From NCBI RefSeq assembly GCF_000721605.1, contig NZ_JOIZ01000041.1, positions 1-29,702 of the forward strand: DNA of 29,702 nt. Direction: 5' to 3'. Each line of letters begins with the position of its first letter. The stretch's first letter is position 1. Below are positions 8,378-17,561 of this stretch, in pieces. A program made the position numbers and the translations under genes. The DNA comes from Streptomyces sp. NRRL S-37 (GTDB lineage: Bacteria > Actinomycetota > Actinomycetes > Streptomycetales > Streptomycetaceae). A model generated the notes under the pieces. It ran no database searches. It had not been told where the DNA came from and saw only the letters and a list, made by a program, of their open reading frames with translations.

Positions 8378-9271
8378 TCACCAGTGCACGACGACCTTGT
8401 CGCCGTCGCGCACCTGCTCGTACAGCCGTGCGATCGCCTCCTCGTCCCGTACGTTGACGCAGCCGTGCGAGGCGCCGGCGTATCCCCGCGCGGCGAAGTC
8501 GGCCGAGAAGTGCACGGCCTGGCCACCGCTGAAGAACATGGCGTACGGCATGGGCGAGTCATAGAGCGTGGACACATGGTGCCGGGACTTCCAGTAGACG
8601 TGGAAGACACCCTCGCGGGTCGGCGTGTACTCGGAACCGAAGCGCACCGGCATCGTCGACACCGTCCGCCCGTCGATCATCCAGCGCAGGGTGCGGCTGG
8701 TCTTGCTGATGCACAGCACCCGGCCGGTCCGGCAGCGGGCGTCGGGTTCGTCGGCCGGCTGGCCGCCCATCAGATACAGCTCCCATCTGCCCGGTTCGCG
8801 CGTCATGCCGAGCAGCCGCTGCCAGGTGACGGAGTCGGTCACCCCGGTCCTCGGCAGTCCGCGCTTGCCCTGGAAGCCCCGGACCGCCTCCGCCGTCAGA
8901 TCGTCGTACGTCCCCGTCGGCCCGTGGAAGATCCAGGCGACCTGCCGCAGCCGGGCCTGGAGTTCGCGTATGTCGCGCCCGGAGTCACCGGGGGACCACA
9001 GCACGCGCGGTGCCGGGGTGCTGGAAGGAGGGGAGGACTTCCCGCCGTTCCCGCCGTCGCCGCCGTTCCTGCCACCGCCGCTGCCGTCCGGAGCCCGCGA
9101 CGGTGACCCGGACGACGGCGCGGCCGGTGTCCGGCTCGGCACCTCTATCCGCACCGGCGGCCCGTGCTCCCCGCCCGCCCCGGCCGGCCGCACCGTGCAG
9201 CCCGCCGCACCGCCCGCCAGCGCGGCCAGGGCCGTCAGCGCCGCGACGGCCGCGGTTCCCTTCCTCCCCAT
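8378..9271 (-). CDS. L,D-transpeptidase (YkuD) lipoprotein with peptidoglycan-binding domain
   Basis: 297 residues. The N-terminus MGRKGTAAVAALTALAALAG leads to a lipobox-like AAGC with lipidated Cys25, so the protein is predicted to sit on the outer face of the membrane. A Pro/Gly/Ser linker (about 30-90) precedes a PG_binding_1 domain (about 90-156, SGRDIRELQARLRQVAW...TAEAVRGFQGKRGLPRTG). The YkuD domain (about 183-297) has H254 and the catalytic SHGCVN motif with Cys271. Such enzymes make 3-3 peptidoglycan cross-links or attach proteins to peptidoglycan. ATG9271 is preferred to upstream starts because GCGGAG lies 7 nt before it and it begins a proper signal sequence. Transcription is convergent with the sigma operon. 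Confidence 0.9.
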   Translation of the reverse strand: MGRKGTAAVAALTALAALAGGAAGCTVRPAGAGGEHGPPVRIEVPSRTPAAPSSGSPSRAPDGSGGGRNGGDGGNGGKSSPPSSTPAPRVLWSPGDSGRDIRELQARLRQVAWIFHGPTGTYDDLTAEAVRGFQGKRGLPRTGVTDSVTWQRLLGMTREPGRWELYLMGGQPADEPDARCRTGRVLCISKTSRTLRWMIDGRTVSTMPVRFGSEYTPTREGVFHVYWKSRHHVSTLYDSPMPYAMFFSGGQAVHFSADFAARGYAGASHGCVNVRDEEAIARLYEQVRDGDKVVVHW

Positions 9272-9577
9272 GCCCGTACTCCGCACACCAGCCCCCCTCG
9301 TCTCACCGGCCGCGCCCGGCCGTCCCCTGAGATGTTCCCCGGACGTGACCCCCGGCGAACAAAGGGGCATGGTGGTGAGTGACCGGAAGACGACCGCCGA
9401 GGTGGTGCTGTGAGCGGGGTCCCACCGAGGCTGTGAGGAAGGTCCCAGCGTGCGCCCCTCCACCGGGCCGTACGCGCACCGCTACAGTCCGTCGGGAGAT
9501 CGGCCCGTACCGGCGGGTGACCGACGGGTACCGGGCGAGCGAATCGAGCAACGCTGCTCAGCGGGAGGCATCACACC
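9272..9577. promoter_or_regulatory. Divergent promoter region of L,D-transpeptidase and mutase genes
   Basis: 306 nt with no gene I can support; open frames here lack coding character. A TACAGT at 9484-9489 could be a -10 for the mutase, but no -35 fits at 17-18 nt. GGGAGG (9563-9568), 9 nt before ATG9578, is a good ribosome binding site. Confidence 0.4.
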
Positions 9578-11176
<1,599 letters not shown>

Positions 11177-11231
11177 CCTGGCCAGTTACCCCGTATGAGT
11201 GATCACGGGCGGAAGCCGTCCGTCCCCGGTT

Positions 11232-11246
11232 ACTCTCGTGGAGAGT
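11232..11246. promoter_or_regulatory. Short inverted repeat upstream of the Uma2 gene
   Basis: ACTCTC (11232-11237) and GAGAGT (11241-11246) form a perfect 6-bp palindrome with a 3-nt centre, 22 nt before ATG11269. This is a possible operator or part of the promoter. No binding protein can be named. Confidence 0.35.
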
Positions 11247-11268
11247 GGACCCCGAAAAGGAGGACGCC

Positions 11269-11844
11269 ATGGCCGTACTGCAGCAGGAGCTGACCCTGGG
11301 CGAGGCTGCCGACCAGCTCGCCCGTGCACTGCCTGGCCACCGCGTGGAGATTCTCCAGGGGAGGCTCACTGCGACACCGCCGCCGGACAGCTCGCACGGG
11401 ATGTCGCTGACGAAGTTCTGCAGGGCGCTCGAGCGGGCCGGCATCGAGGGAAGCGGTGCGGACTGGATCCAGGGCGTGGGCCTGTGGCTTCCCGCGTTGC
11501 CGCAGGACTTCGCGATCCCTGACCTGTCCATCGTGGACGAGGACATTCACGACGCCCACGTCACGAAGAACTACTACTCTCCACACGTCTTCCGCATGGT
11601 CGTCGAGGTCACGTCGTCGAACTGGTCCGACGACCTTGGCCCCAAAGTCGAGTGCTATGCCCAGGCCGGTATTCCGGCCTACCTGATCGTGGATCGCAAA
11701 CACGACGAGGTCCTGCTCTACGCCGATCCGGCCGATGGCAAGTACCCCGACCCCCGGCGCTTCAAGCGGGGCCAGGACGTGACCGTGCCGGATTCGGTCA
11801 GCGTATCCGTCGAGATCCTGGCGGACACCCTTCTCGACGGCTGA
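11269..11844 (+). CDS. Uma2 family endonuclease-like protein (DUF820)
   Basis: 191 residues. The Uma2/DUF820 core (PF05685) is clear: EILQGRLTATPPP, IPDLSIVDED, VVEVTSSNWSDDLGPKVECYAQAGIPAYLIVD. These carry the PD...(D/E)xK-type residues of a restriction-like fold. Streptomyces genomes hold dozens of these genes, and their biological role is unsettled. ATG11269 is chosen over GTG11245 because AAAAGGAGG (11256-11264) sits just 5 nt before it and would fall inside the longer version. The gene is isolated between the mutase and the exporter. Confidence 0.85.
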   Translation: MAVLQQELTLGEAADQLARALPGHRVEILQGRLTATPPPDSSHGMSLTKFCRALERAGIEGSGADWIQGVGLWLPALPQDFAIPDLSIVDEDIHDAHVTKNYYSPHVFRMVVEVTSSNWSDDLGPKVECYAQAGIPAYLIVDRKHDEVLLYADPADGKYPDPRRFKRGQDVTVPDSVSVSVEILADTLLDG

Positions 11845-11855
11845 AACACCGGAGC

Positions 11856-11882
11856 GGAGTGTCGCACCCCGTGCGACACTCC
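11856..11882. promoter_or_regulatory. 12-bp perfect inverted repeat immediately before leuE
   Basis: GGAGTGTCGCAC (11856-11867) and GTGCGACACTCC (11871-11882) pair perfectly around CCC. It ends 4 nt before ATG11887. It could terminate the Uma2 transcript or act as an operator for the exporter. The second arm contains GACACT, six bases before the ATG, in the position of a -10 box for a leaderless transcript. Confidence 0.6.
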
Positions 11883-11886
11883 CCCC

Positions 11887-12537
11887 ATGTTCGGCGTCAT
11901 CGACCTCCCCACCTACCTGGCAGGACTGATCCTCATCGTCCTGCTGCCCGGTCCCAACTCCCTCTACGTCCTCTCCGTCGCCGCCCGGCGCGGTGTGCGC
12001 TCCGGGTACACGGCCGCCGCCGGCGTCTGGTGCGGGGACACCGTGCTGATGACCCTCTCGGCCGCCGGGGTCGCCTCGCTGCTCCAGGCCAACGCCGTGC
12101 TGTTCGGGATCGTGAAGTACGCGGGCGCCGGATATCTGACCTGGCTGGCCGTCGGAATGCTGCGGGCCGCGTGGGGGATGTGGCGGACGCGGCGGGACAA
12201 GGACGTGACCGAGGCCCCCGCCGCCGCCCCGCCCGGTGAGCGCCCGTTCCGCCGGGCCCTGGTCGTCAGCCTCCTCAACCCCAAGGCGATCCTGTTCTTC
12301 ATCGCCTTCTTCGTGCAGTTCGTCGACCCGGCCTACGCCTACCCGGCGCTCTCCTTCGTCGTCCTCGGCGCCTTCGCCCAGCTCGCCAGCGTGCTCTACC
12401 TCAGCGCGCTGATATTCGGCGGTACGAAGCTCGCCGCGGCCTTCCGCCGTCGCCGCCGCCTGTCGGCGGGGGTGACCTCGGCGGCCGGCGCCCTCTTCCT
12501 GGGCTTCGCGGCGAAGCTGTCGCTGGCGAGCGTGTAG
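11887..12537 (+). CDS. leuE: LysE-superfamily amino acid exporter, LeuE-like
   Basis: 216 residues with about six hydrophobic segments. The N-terminal signature TYLAGLILIVLLPGPNSLYVL and the second motif RALVVSLLNPKAILFFIAFFVQF are those of the LysE/RhtB family. Positions such as GVxxGDxVLMxLxxAGVASL and NPKAILFFxxFFVQFxD match E. coli LeuE closely from memory, so leucine or analogue export is the likely role. There is no Shine-Dalgarno (only C residues before the ATG), so a leaderless transcript starting at ATG11887 is inferred. The stop lies 3 nt from the stop of the convergent monooxygenase gene. Confidence 0.85.
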   Translation: MFGVIDLPTYLAGLILIVLLPGPNSLYVLSVAARRGVRSGYTAAAGVWCGDTVLMTLSAAGVASLLQANAVLFGIVKYAGAGYLTWLAVGMLRAAWGMWRTRRDKDVTEAPAAAPPGERPFRRALVVSLLNPKAILFFIAFFVQFVDPAYAYPALSFVVLGAFAQLASVLYLSALIFGGTKLAAAFRRRRRLSAGVTSAAGALFLGFAAKLSLASV

Positions 12538-12540
12538 CGG

Positions 12541-13944
12541 TCAGCGCCCGCCGAACCGGGCCAGGTACTCCGGGAGCCCGGCCGGCGTGTCCCCGGCCCA
12601 GCCCACATGGCCGTCCGGGCGGACGAGGAACAGCCCCGCCCCGTACGTCCCGTGCGCCGGGCCGCGCACCACCCGTACGGCGGCGGGCGGCTCGGGGGCG
12701 TCCGTGCCCAGCGCCAGCAACGTCCAGTGCGGCCCCCGGAACGCGTCGAAGAGGCGTACACCGTCCACCGTGGCGTCCGGGGCCCGGTCACCCGCGCGCA
12801 CCGGGCCGGGCGCCGTCCGCGTCTCCGCGGTGAGCGTCGACGCGGGGTAGCCGAGGTCCAGTTGCCGGGTGGCCCCGCCCCGCCGGGTCTCCCCCCGGTG
12901 GACGCTGGTGGACAGGCCCAGCATCCGCGCGGCGACCGGGCGCCGCTCCTCCTCGTACGTGTCCAGCAGCTCCGCCCCCGCCCCGTCGCCCAGCACCGCG
13001 CCCAGCTTCCAGCCCAGGTTGTAGGCGTCCTGGACGCTGGTGTTGAGGCCCTGGCCGCCGGCCGGGGAGTGCACGTGCGCCGCGTCGCCCGCGAGGAAGA
13101 CCCGGCCCACCCGGAACCGGTCGGCGAGCGCGGCCCGCGGACGGAAGTCCGAGGCCCAGCGGACCTCCGTGACGTCCTCGGCGGCGAGGTGCGAGCGGGC
13201 GGCGACGACCCGCCGTACGCCCTCCGGGGAGAGGTCCACCTCCGTGCCCTCCGCGAACCGGGCGACCAGCTGGAAGTCCTCCGTCCCGGCCAGCGGGCAG
13301 ATCGCCAGGAGGTCCTCGGTCCCCTCGCCCTGCGGGAAGAAGTGCCAGTTGTCCCGGTCCAGGCCGGTGATCCGCACGTCCGCCACCAGCATGGGGAACG
13401 GATCCACCTCCTCCCCGGTCATGCCGACGCCCACCGCCCGGCGCACCACGGAACGGCCGCCGTCCGCCGCGACGAGGTACCGGGCGCGCACCGGCCCGCC
13501 GGAGGCGAAGTGCGCGGTCACCCCGTCCTCGTCCTGGACCACGCCGGTGACCTCCCGGCCGAAGGCGACCTTGCCGCCGAGCTCCTCCAGGCGCTCCAGC
13601 AGGATCCGCTGGGTGCGCCACTGCGGGACCATCCACGGCTCGTTGTACGGCGCGTCCTCGCTCGGCTCGGCCGGGTCGAACATGTGGTGCTCGCCGACCC
13701 GTTCGCCACCGCGCCAGATCATCCCGACCGGGTAGCCGCCGCCCGCCGCGTGGATCGCGTCCAGCACGCCCAGGTCGTCGAAGACCTCCATGGTGCGCGG
13801 CTGGAGCCCCTTGCCGCGCGAGCCGGGGAACAGCCCGTCCGCCCGCTCCACCACCAGCGCGGCGATCCCGCGCCGGGCCAGGTCGATGCCGAGGGTGAGG
13901 CCGGTCGGCCCGGCGCCCACGATCAGCACAGGGGTGTCACTCAT
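12541..13944 (-). CDS. FAD-dependent class A aromatic monooxygenase (Rox/TetX-like family)
   Basis: 467 residues. The FAD_binding_3 fold is indicated by GAGPTG (10-15), the DG motif AADGGRSVVRRAVGV near 160-173, and the GD motif FLAGDAAHVHSPAGGQGLN near 283-300. The C-terminal thioredoxin-like domain ends in VRPDGHVGWAGDTP, as in rifampicin monooxygenases and polyketide hydroxylases. It would hydroxylate an aromatic substrate with NAD(P)H and O2, for detoxification or tailoring. The substrate is not identifiable. ATG13944 is chosen over GTG13950 because AAGGAG lies 8 nt before the ATG but only 2 nt before the GTG. The divergent TetR gene and the operator overlapping this Shine-Dalgarno indicate repression by that regulator. 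Confidence 0.88.
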   Translation of the reverse strand: MSDTPVLIVGAGPTGLTLGIDLARRGIAALVVERADGLFPGSRGKGLQPRTMEVFDDLGVLDAIHAAGGGYPVGMIWRGGERVGEHHMFDPAEPSEDAPYNEPWMVPQWRTQRILLERLEELGGKVAFGREVTGVVQDEDGVTAHFASGGPVRARYLVAADGGRSVVRRAVGVGMTGEEVDPFPMLVADVRITGLDRDNWHFFPQGEGTEDLLAICPLAGTEDFQLVARFAEGTEVDLSPEGVRRVVAARSHLAAEDVTEVRWASDFRPRAALADRFRVGRVFLAGDAAHVHSPAGGQGLNTSVQDAYNLGWKLGAVLGDGAGAELLDTYEEERRPVAARMLGLSTSVHRGETRRGGATRQLDLGYPASTLTAETRTAPGPVRAGDRAPDATVDGVRLFDAFRGPHWTLLALGTDAPEPPAAVRVVRGPAHGTYGAGLFLVRPDGHVGWAGDTPAGLPEYLARFGGR

Positions 13945-13955
13945 GATCACGTCTC

Positions 13956-13970
13956 CTTAACGTTGTTAAG
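13956..13970. promoter_or_regulatory. Palindromic TetR-type operator 1
   Basis: CTTAAC GTT GTTAAG is a perfect 6-3-6 palindrome that overlaps the ribosome binding site of the monooxygenase. It shares TAACGxTGTTAAGTTG (15 of 16 bases) with operator 2, whose centre is 37 bp away. Confidence 0.75.
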
Positions 13971-13992
13971 TTGCCTGCCCTGTGAGCGTGTC

Positions 13993-14007
13993 CCTAACGG
14001 TGTTAAG
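13993..14007. promoter_or_regulatory. Palindromic TetR-type operator 2, overlapping the TetR -10 box
   Basis: CCTAAC GGT GTTAAG has one mismatch against operator 1. It overlaps TAAGTT (14004-14009), which stands 7 nt before GTG14017 and so fits the -10 of a leaderless tetR-family transcript. Binding here would give autorepression. Confidence 0.7.
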
Positions 14008-14016
14008 TTGTCAAGC

Positions 14017-14667
14017 GTGAGTTCGGAACGACGCACCCCCCTGGACCGCCGACGGGTCGCCGACACGGCGCTGAGACTGCTGAACGAGGTCGGCCTGGAC
14101 GGCCTGACGCTGCGCACGATCGCCAGGGAACTGGACGTCAAGGCGCCCGCCCTCTACTGGCACTTCAAGGACAAGCAGGCGCTGCTCGACGAGATGGCGA
14201 CGGAGATGTACCGCCGGATGGTCGCCCAGGGCGCACCCGACCCGGACGACACCTGGCAGGAGCGGCTGCTCAAGGCCAACCGGGGCCTGCGCACGGCGCT
14301 GCTCGCCTACCGCGACGGCGCGAAGGTGTTCAGCGGCTCACGCTTCACGGGGATCGAGCACGCCGAGCAGATGGAGGACATGCTGCGGCTGCTCACCTCC
14401 GCCGGTTTCACCCTCGCCGGTGCCACCCGCGCGTTCAACACGACCTACCTCTACACGCTCGGGTTCGTCACCGAGGAACAGGGCGTCCAGCCGCTGCCCG
14501 GGGAACGCCGCGAGGGCTTCGACCTGGAGGAACGCGCCCGCATGATGGCCGCCTACCCGCTCGCGGCCCAGGCGGGCGGGGAGATCTTCGGGAACTACGA
14601 CCAGCACTTCGAGGAGGGCCTCGCCCTGCTGATCGCGGGGATCGAGGCCCGGTACGGGACGCCTTGA
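14017..14667 (+). CDS. TetR/AcrR family transcriptional repressor (TetR_C class)
   Basis: 216 residues. The N-terminal helix-turn-helix (about 20-60, LTLRTIARELDVKAPALYWHFKDKQALLDEM) closely resembles that of the tetracycline repressor. The larger C-terminal ligand domain (about 75-216) fits the TetR_C class. It is divergent from the flavin monooxygenase, with two shared palindromes between them, so it most likely represses both genes until a small ligand, possibly the monooxygenase substrate, is present. There is no Shine-Dalgarno before GTG14017. TAAGTT 7 nt upstream supports a leaderless start. Confidence 0.9.
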   Translation: MSSERRTPLDRRRVADTALRLLNEVGLDGLTLRTIARELDVKAPALYWHFKDKQALLDEMATEMYRRMVAQGAPDPDDTWQERLLKANRGLRTALLAYRDGAKVFSGSRFTGIEHAEQMEDMLRLLTSAGFTLAGATRAFNTTYLYTLGFVTEEQGVQPLPGERREGFDLEERARMMAAYPLAAQAGGEIFGNYDQHFEEGLALLIAGIEARYGTP

Positions 14668-14691
14668 GGCCAGGACGCCGGGACACCGGGA

Positions 14692-14712
14692 CGCCCGCGG
14701 GAACACCGGGCG
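14692..14712. terminator. Possible hairpin between convergent genes
   Basis: CGCCCG (14692-14697) pairs with CGGGCG (14707-14712) around 9 nt, in the 91-nt gap between the TetR gene and the minus-strand acyltransferase. The stem is short, so confidence is limited. Confidence 0.35.
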
Positions 14713-14758
14713 CGCGGCACGCCGGAACGCGTCGGCGGCCCCGCGAGCCCTCCGGCGG

Positions 14759-15880
14759 TCAGCGCCGCTTCGACAGCTGAGTCCGCAGGACCGGTGTCAG
14801 GGGTTTCTCCACGAACCGGTGGAGCAGCCACGCCAGCAGCAGCATCGTGGTCAGGGTCAGCGCGAAGGTGAGGGCCGACGGCACGTCCAGCGAGCGGTGC
14901 AGGGCGTGGATCACCACCCAGCCCAGGTGCTCGTGGACCAGGTAGAAGGGATACGTCAGCGCCCCGGCCACCGTGAGCCAGCGCCAGTCCGCCCGGCTCA
15001 GCCACCCCAGGGCGATCGCCGCCACCGCGGCGAAGCCGAGGGCGACGACCAGGACGATGCCGAACGTGGTGCGGTGGGCGAAGGCGTTCGGGTCGGAGGC
15101 GTTCCACAGCTCGCCCACCGCGTAGTGCTGCCCGATCAGGAAGCTCACGATCACGACGGCCCACGCATGGGTGTCCCGCCGGTCGCGGTGGACGAGGTAC
15201 AGGCCGATCCCGCCGATGAAGAACGGGGCGTACTCCGGCATCAGCACCAGGTCGAGGAGCGGCTCGTGCGCGGCCCGGGCGAGCACCGACGCCAGCAGCC
15301 AGCCGCCGCAGAACAGCAGGACCCGCCGGCGGTTCGCGCCGGGTATGACGACGAACAGCGCGAAGAGCGCGTAGAAGCGGAGCTCCACCCACAGCGTCCA
15401 GCACACCCCCAGCACCCGGTCCGCGCCCAGCGGCTGCTGGAGCATCGTCAGGTTGACCAGGGCGTCGCTCGGCGACACGGCGTCATAGGCGACCACCGGC
15501 AGCGCGAACACGGCCGTGACCAGGACGACCGCCACCCAGTAGGCGGGCATCAGCCGGGACACGCGGGAGGCGAGGAACGACGTCAGGGACCGCCCCCAGC
15601 CGCTCATGCAGATCACGAACCCGCTGATCACGAAGAAGATCTGCACGCCCAGGCAGCCATAGGCGAAAAAGGTGTGGAGCGTGGGGAACTGCACCTTGGC
15701 CGAACTGCCCCAGGCCTCGGTGACCGTGCCCCCGCGGCCGCCGTAGTGATACGCCGCGACCATGAGGGCGGCGACCAGGCGAAGTCCGTCCAGGGCACGC
15801 AGTCGCGTCTCACGGCGAGGCGCCCCCGGCTCCGCCCCCCGGGGCGTGTCGGGTATCGGGCGGGCGATCGTGCTGGTCAA
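14759..15880 (-). CDS. Acyltransferase-3 family integral membrane acyltransferase
   Basis: 373 residues with about ten hydrophobic segments. The AT3 (PF01757) signature is present: LRALDGLRLVAALMVAAYHY with the conserved His, GVQIFFVISGFVI, SRLMPAYW, and the late FYLVHEHLGWVV. AT3 enzymes move acetyl or other acyl groups onto surface polysaccharides. Its position beside glycosyltransferases suggests O-acylation of the local polymer (inference). The start is TTG15880: a TGA in frame 15 nt upstream excludes anything earlier, no other start precedes the first helix, and GGGG lies 6 nt before it. A TAGCGT hexamer on the minus strand (15924-15929) could be the -10, matching the hexamer used by the central divergent promoters. 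Confidence 0.88.
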   Translation of the reverse strand: MTSTIARPIPDTPRGAEPGAPRRETRLRALDGLRLVAALMVAAYHYGGRGGTVTEAWGSSAKVQFPTLHTFFAYGCLGVQIFFVISGFVICMSGWGRSLTSFLASRVSRLMPAYWVAVVLVTAVFALPVVAYDAVSPSDALVNLTMLQQPLGADRVLGVCWTLWVELRFYALFALFVVIPGANRRRVLLFCGGWLLASVLARAAHEPLLDLVLMPEYAPFFIGGIGLYLVHRDRRDTHAWAVVIVSFLIGQHYAVGELWNASDPNAFAHRTTFGIVLVVALGFAAVAAIALGWLSRADWRWLTVAGALTYPFYLVHEHLGWVVIHALHRSLDVPSALTFALTLTTMLLLAWLLHRFVEKPLTPVLRTQLSKRR

Positions 15881-16100
15881 GGAAATCCCCTGCGTTCATG
15901 GTCCTGGCCGCGCATACGCCAGCACGCTAGACCGATTCACGGACGACGCCGGGCCATCGGGCCAACCATTCCTCACCAGGACGCGACGAATTCACCTCGA
16001 TGTCGTTTTGGCTTTCTAAATTCTCTCGACACCCCCATCTGGAAGACATCACGACCGACACCGTCCCGCGGACGGCGGCCGGTTCCGCACAAGGAGTGCC
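15881..16100. promoter_or_regulatory. Divergent promoter region, acyltransferase and GT29 genes
   Basis: 220 nt. Minus strand: TAGCGT at 15924-15929. Plus strand: TAAATT (16017-16022) in a locally AT-rich patch. Two adjacent 11-mers, ATTCACCTCGA and TGTCGTTTTGG (15990-16011), each match the Streptomyces PhoP unit as I remember it at 8 of 11 positions, a weak PHO-box candidate. AAGGAG (16091-16096) is the ribosome binding site of the GT29 gene. Confidence 0.4.
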
Positions 16101-17561
16101 ATGACGACGGTCCACAACAGACGGGCACGTGCACAAGGAGGGAAGCTGGACGACTGTCTGCGTGCCTGCGCGGTGCACAGCGGCAAAATCGTCGGCAGCA
16201 CCGACCGCCGCCGCATCCAGCTCGCCGAGCAGTTGCGGAAGCTGCTCGTCGTGTGCGCCACCGGCGCCACACCGGAGCCGGCGCCCGCACCGAGTGGCGC
16301 GACCGCCCTGCTCAAGCGGGCCGTGAAGGGGACGGCGACGCCTTCCGCCGGCCTGTCCAACGAGTTGCTGGACGCCCTGCTCGCCGTCGCCAACAAGGCC
16401 CTCGAATGCGGCTACGACGACGAACTGAACCTCGCGCTCCTCATCAGCGACACCGTTCTGGCCCAGCGCAAGAGCTCCCGGGCCGGCTGGCGGCTGCGCG
16501 CCCGCCTGCTGGAGGCCCTCGGCGACGAGACCGAGGCCGTGGCCGCCTACGAGCGCTACCTGGGCCTCACCGACGACGACGGCTTCGGCGTGCGCGCCAA
16601 GGTCGCCGGACTGCGCACCGCGGCGGAGAAGGAACAGGAACTGCTCGCCCTGCTGCGCCGCCAGTGCCCGCGCGCCGAGGAGTTCGCCCGCGGCCCCGCC
16701 ACCGACGTGTGGGCCGAGGGCCTGGCCGCGCACGCCGTGGGGGACTGGACCGAGGCCGAGCCGCGCATGGTGGGAGCGATCCTCGCGCTGGCCGCCGAGC
16801 GGTCCCCGGTCGACGAACGGCAGGAACTGCTCAGCCAGTACCTGGACCTGCGCACCGACCGGGGCGGCGACCTCCCGGCCCTCACCGAGGCCCTCGCCCT
16901 CTACGCGGAGCAGCGCCGCGCCCGGATGCGCGGCCCCGTCGCCGACCCGACCATCGGCGGCGTGCGGTGGCTCAGCCTCGGCGAGTTCCGCAACGAGATC
17001 GCCGGCAAGTCCGTCTGCCTGATAGCCAACTCCGGGCGGGTCGGCAGCAGTTCGATGGGCGCCGAGATCGACGCCTACGACCTGGTGGTGCGCTTCAACT
17101 CGTACCGCATCGACCCGAAGCACACCGGCAGCCGCACCGACATCCACGCCACCATCCACAAGCACGGCTTCAACTGGGACCAGCAGGTCACCACCCGGCT
17201 CGTCTTCGGCGGCATCTCCGGCGACTGGAAGTACTCGCTGCGCAACCGCCTCGTGCCCGGCGCCCAGCGGTTCCTCGGCGACGAGTCGCTGCGCTGGCCC
17301 GTGCGCAACATCGGCCGGCTGGGCACCGACGCCTGGACGGGCATCCCGACCACCGGCTTCAACATGCTGTTCCTGCTGGACTTCCTGGACGTCAGCCCCA
17401 CCCTCGACCTGATCGGCTTCGACTTCTACGAGAGCGGCGCCTACCGCGTGCCGGAGGCCATGAAGATGCCGATCACGTCCGTGCACGAGTACACCAGCGA
17501 GAAGGAATGGGTCATGCAGCGGGCCCAGCGAGTGACCGACATGAGGATATCCCTGCGATGA
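16101..17561 (+). CDS. GT29 family (eukaryote-type) sialyltransferase with N-terminal helical/TPR-like domain
   Basis: 486 residues. The last 185 residues carry the sialylmotifs that define family GT29. Motif L is at about 304-335 (SVCLIANSGRVGSSSMGAEIDAYD followed by LVVRFNSY). Motif S is at about 416-445 (PTTGFNMLFLLDFL...LDLIGFDFY). Motif VS is HEYTSE with H462 and E467 (the HX4E pattern). The N-terminal 280 residues are alpha-helical with TPR-like pairs (about 90-180). Such enzymes transfer sialic acid or Kdn from the CMP sugar, and the locus encodes CMP-acylneuraminate synthesis. ATG16101 follows AAGGAG. The stop overlaps the next start by 4 nt (ATGA, 17558-17561). No signal peptide or membrane helix is evident, so it is probably cytoplasmic. 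Confidence 0.85.
   Translation: MTTVHNRRARAQGGKLDDCLRACAVHSGKIVGSTDRRRIQLAEQLRKLLVVCATGATPEPAPAPSGATALLKRAVKGTATPSAGLSNELLDALLAVANKALECGYDDELNLALLISDTVLAQRKSSRAGWRLRARLLEALGDETEAVAAYERYLGLTDDDGFGVRAKVAGLRTAAEKEQELLALLRRQCPRAEEFARGPATDVWAEGLAAHAVGDWTEAEPRMVGAILALAAERSPVDERQELLSQYLDLRTDRGGDLPALTEALALYAEQRRARMRGPVADPTIGGVRWLSLGEFRNEIAGKSVCLIANSGRVGSSSMGAEIDAYDLVVRFNSYRIDPKHTGSRTDIHATIHKHGFNWDQQVTTRLVFGGISGDWKYSLRNRLVPGAQRFLGDESLRWPVRNIGRLGTDAWTGIPTTGFNMLFLLDFLDVSPTLDLIGFDFYESGAYRVPEAMKMPITSVHEYTSEKEWVMQRAQRVTDMRISLR

Noticed and set aside
11245..11268. Longer GTG start of the Uma2 gene
   Set aside because: It would place the strong AAAAGGAGG inside the coding region; ATG11269 sits at the right distance from it.
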